Source: Ophiothrix spiculata (taxonomy: Eukaryota; Echinodermata; Ophiuroidea; Amphilepidida; Ophiotrichidae). From it: a stretch of DNA of 42,424 nucleotides. Of the stretch, positions 42,118-42,424 are shown in pieces; position 1 is the first letter of the stretch; each line of letters starts with the position of its first letter. The stretch lies in NCBI GenBank assembly GCA_000969725.1, contig JXSR01S067158.1; one strand, written 5' to 3'. Both the position numbers and the translations under genes were made by a program. A model generated the notes under the pieces. The model saw nothing but the letters and a program-made list of their open reading frames with translations. It was not told where the DNA came from and searched no databases.

Positions 42118-42424
42118 CGAGGGGGTATCAAAAAGTTTTAAACTTTACCCAGAAGGGATTGAGCTATATCAATGAAATTTTGTCAGAATAGTCACTCGTC
42201 TTTATGTACATTATGGTGTAAAAATTGTCTCATAGGTAGTTTTACTTTCTTTACAGGGGATGATTGATGTCATCTACCTACCCGCTTAAAACATAAGCTG
42301 CATTGAAGAAATTTAGACATGCGGTGTAATTAATTCCTTGCATTTGAAGGGTTATATGGCCCAGTAAATCTTATTGGCACCACCAAAGTTTAATTGTTTG
42401 ATACCATAGTAATGGGTAGGGTTT
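42118..42424 (+). mobile_element. Possible mariner-type end, cut by the window edge
   Basis: TACGAGGGGGTATCAAAAAG resembles the terminus at 2175-2194 (TACGAGGGGGGATCAAAAAG). No transposase sequence is readable before the window ends, so only the terminus is claimed. Confidence 0.5.

Overview
The window is AT-rich eukaryotic DNA. Its SINE and LINE types and its abundant terminal-inverted-repeat (TIR) elements suggest a marine invertebrate, perhaps a deuterostome such as an echinoderm; that assignment is an inference. I see no intact protein-coding gene, rRNA or functional tRNA. The only protein homology I recognise is decayed transposon coding sequence: mariner transposase near 3.0-3.4 kb, and LINE reverse transcriptase at 32.5-33.1 kb (minus) and 33.8-34.0 kb (plus).

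From about 0.45 to 32 kb the backbone is an old segmental repeat. Blocks I call A, C, E, D, B and X occur in that order at 0.45-10.2 kb. They recur, expanded and partly rearranged, at 10.3-29 kb (A, C, E-E, D, inverted A, D, B, A, A, B, X), and a third unit starts at 29.3 kb. The blocks align well by eye, while the DNA between them often does not. No block has a recognisable product.

Many non-autonomous DNA transposons sit in this backbone. Because blocks are present more than once, several insertions can be compared with a paralogous empty site inside the window, which fixes their ends and target duplications (TAA for Harbinger-like elements, TA for Tc1/mariner-like elements).

The most striking elements are foldback-like. 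At 12.53-14.79 kb, two arms made of short palindromic modules (GATAAACTGGGTTTATC and variants) flank a 1.1-kb unique core, with a candidate 8-bp target duplication. At 17.92-19.11 kb, a second element has CCAGTATTG-rich arms, an exact 8-bp duplication TATTTTCT, and a tRNA-derived SINE in its core. At 2.4-3.0 kb a third region has GGATCAAA/TTTGATCC-rich arms between two inverted mariner fragments. The design recalls the TU foldback transposons described in sea urchin.

From 32 to 42.4 kb the block repeat stops. This part holds LINE and SINE fragments, two families of repeats rich in nuclear-receptor half-sites, a 171-bp tandem duplication, several TIR elements (one nested pair), and one stretch at 38.5-39.0 kb that could be a promoter with a non-coding first exon.
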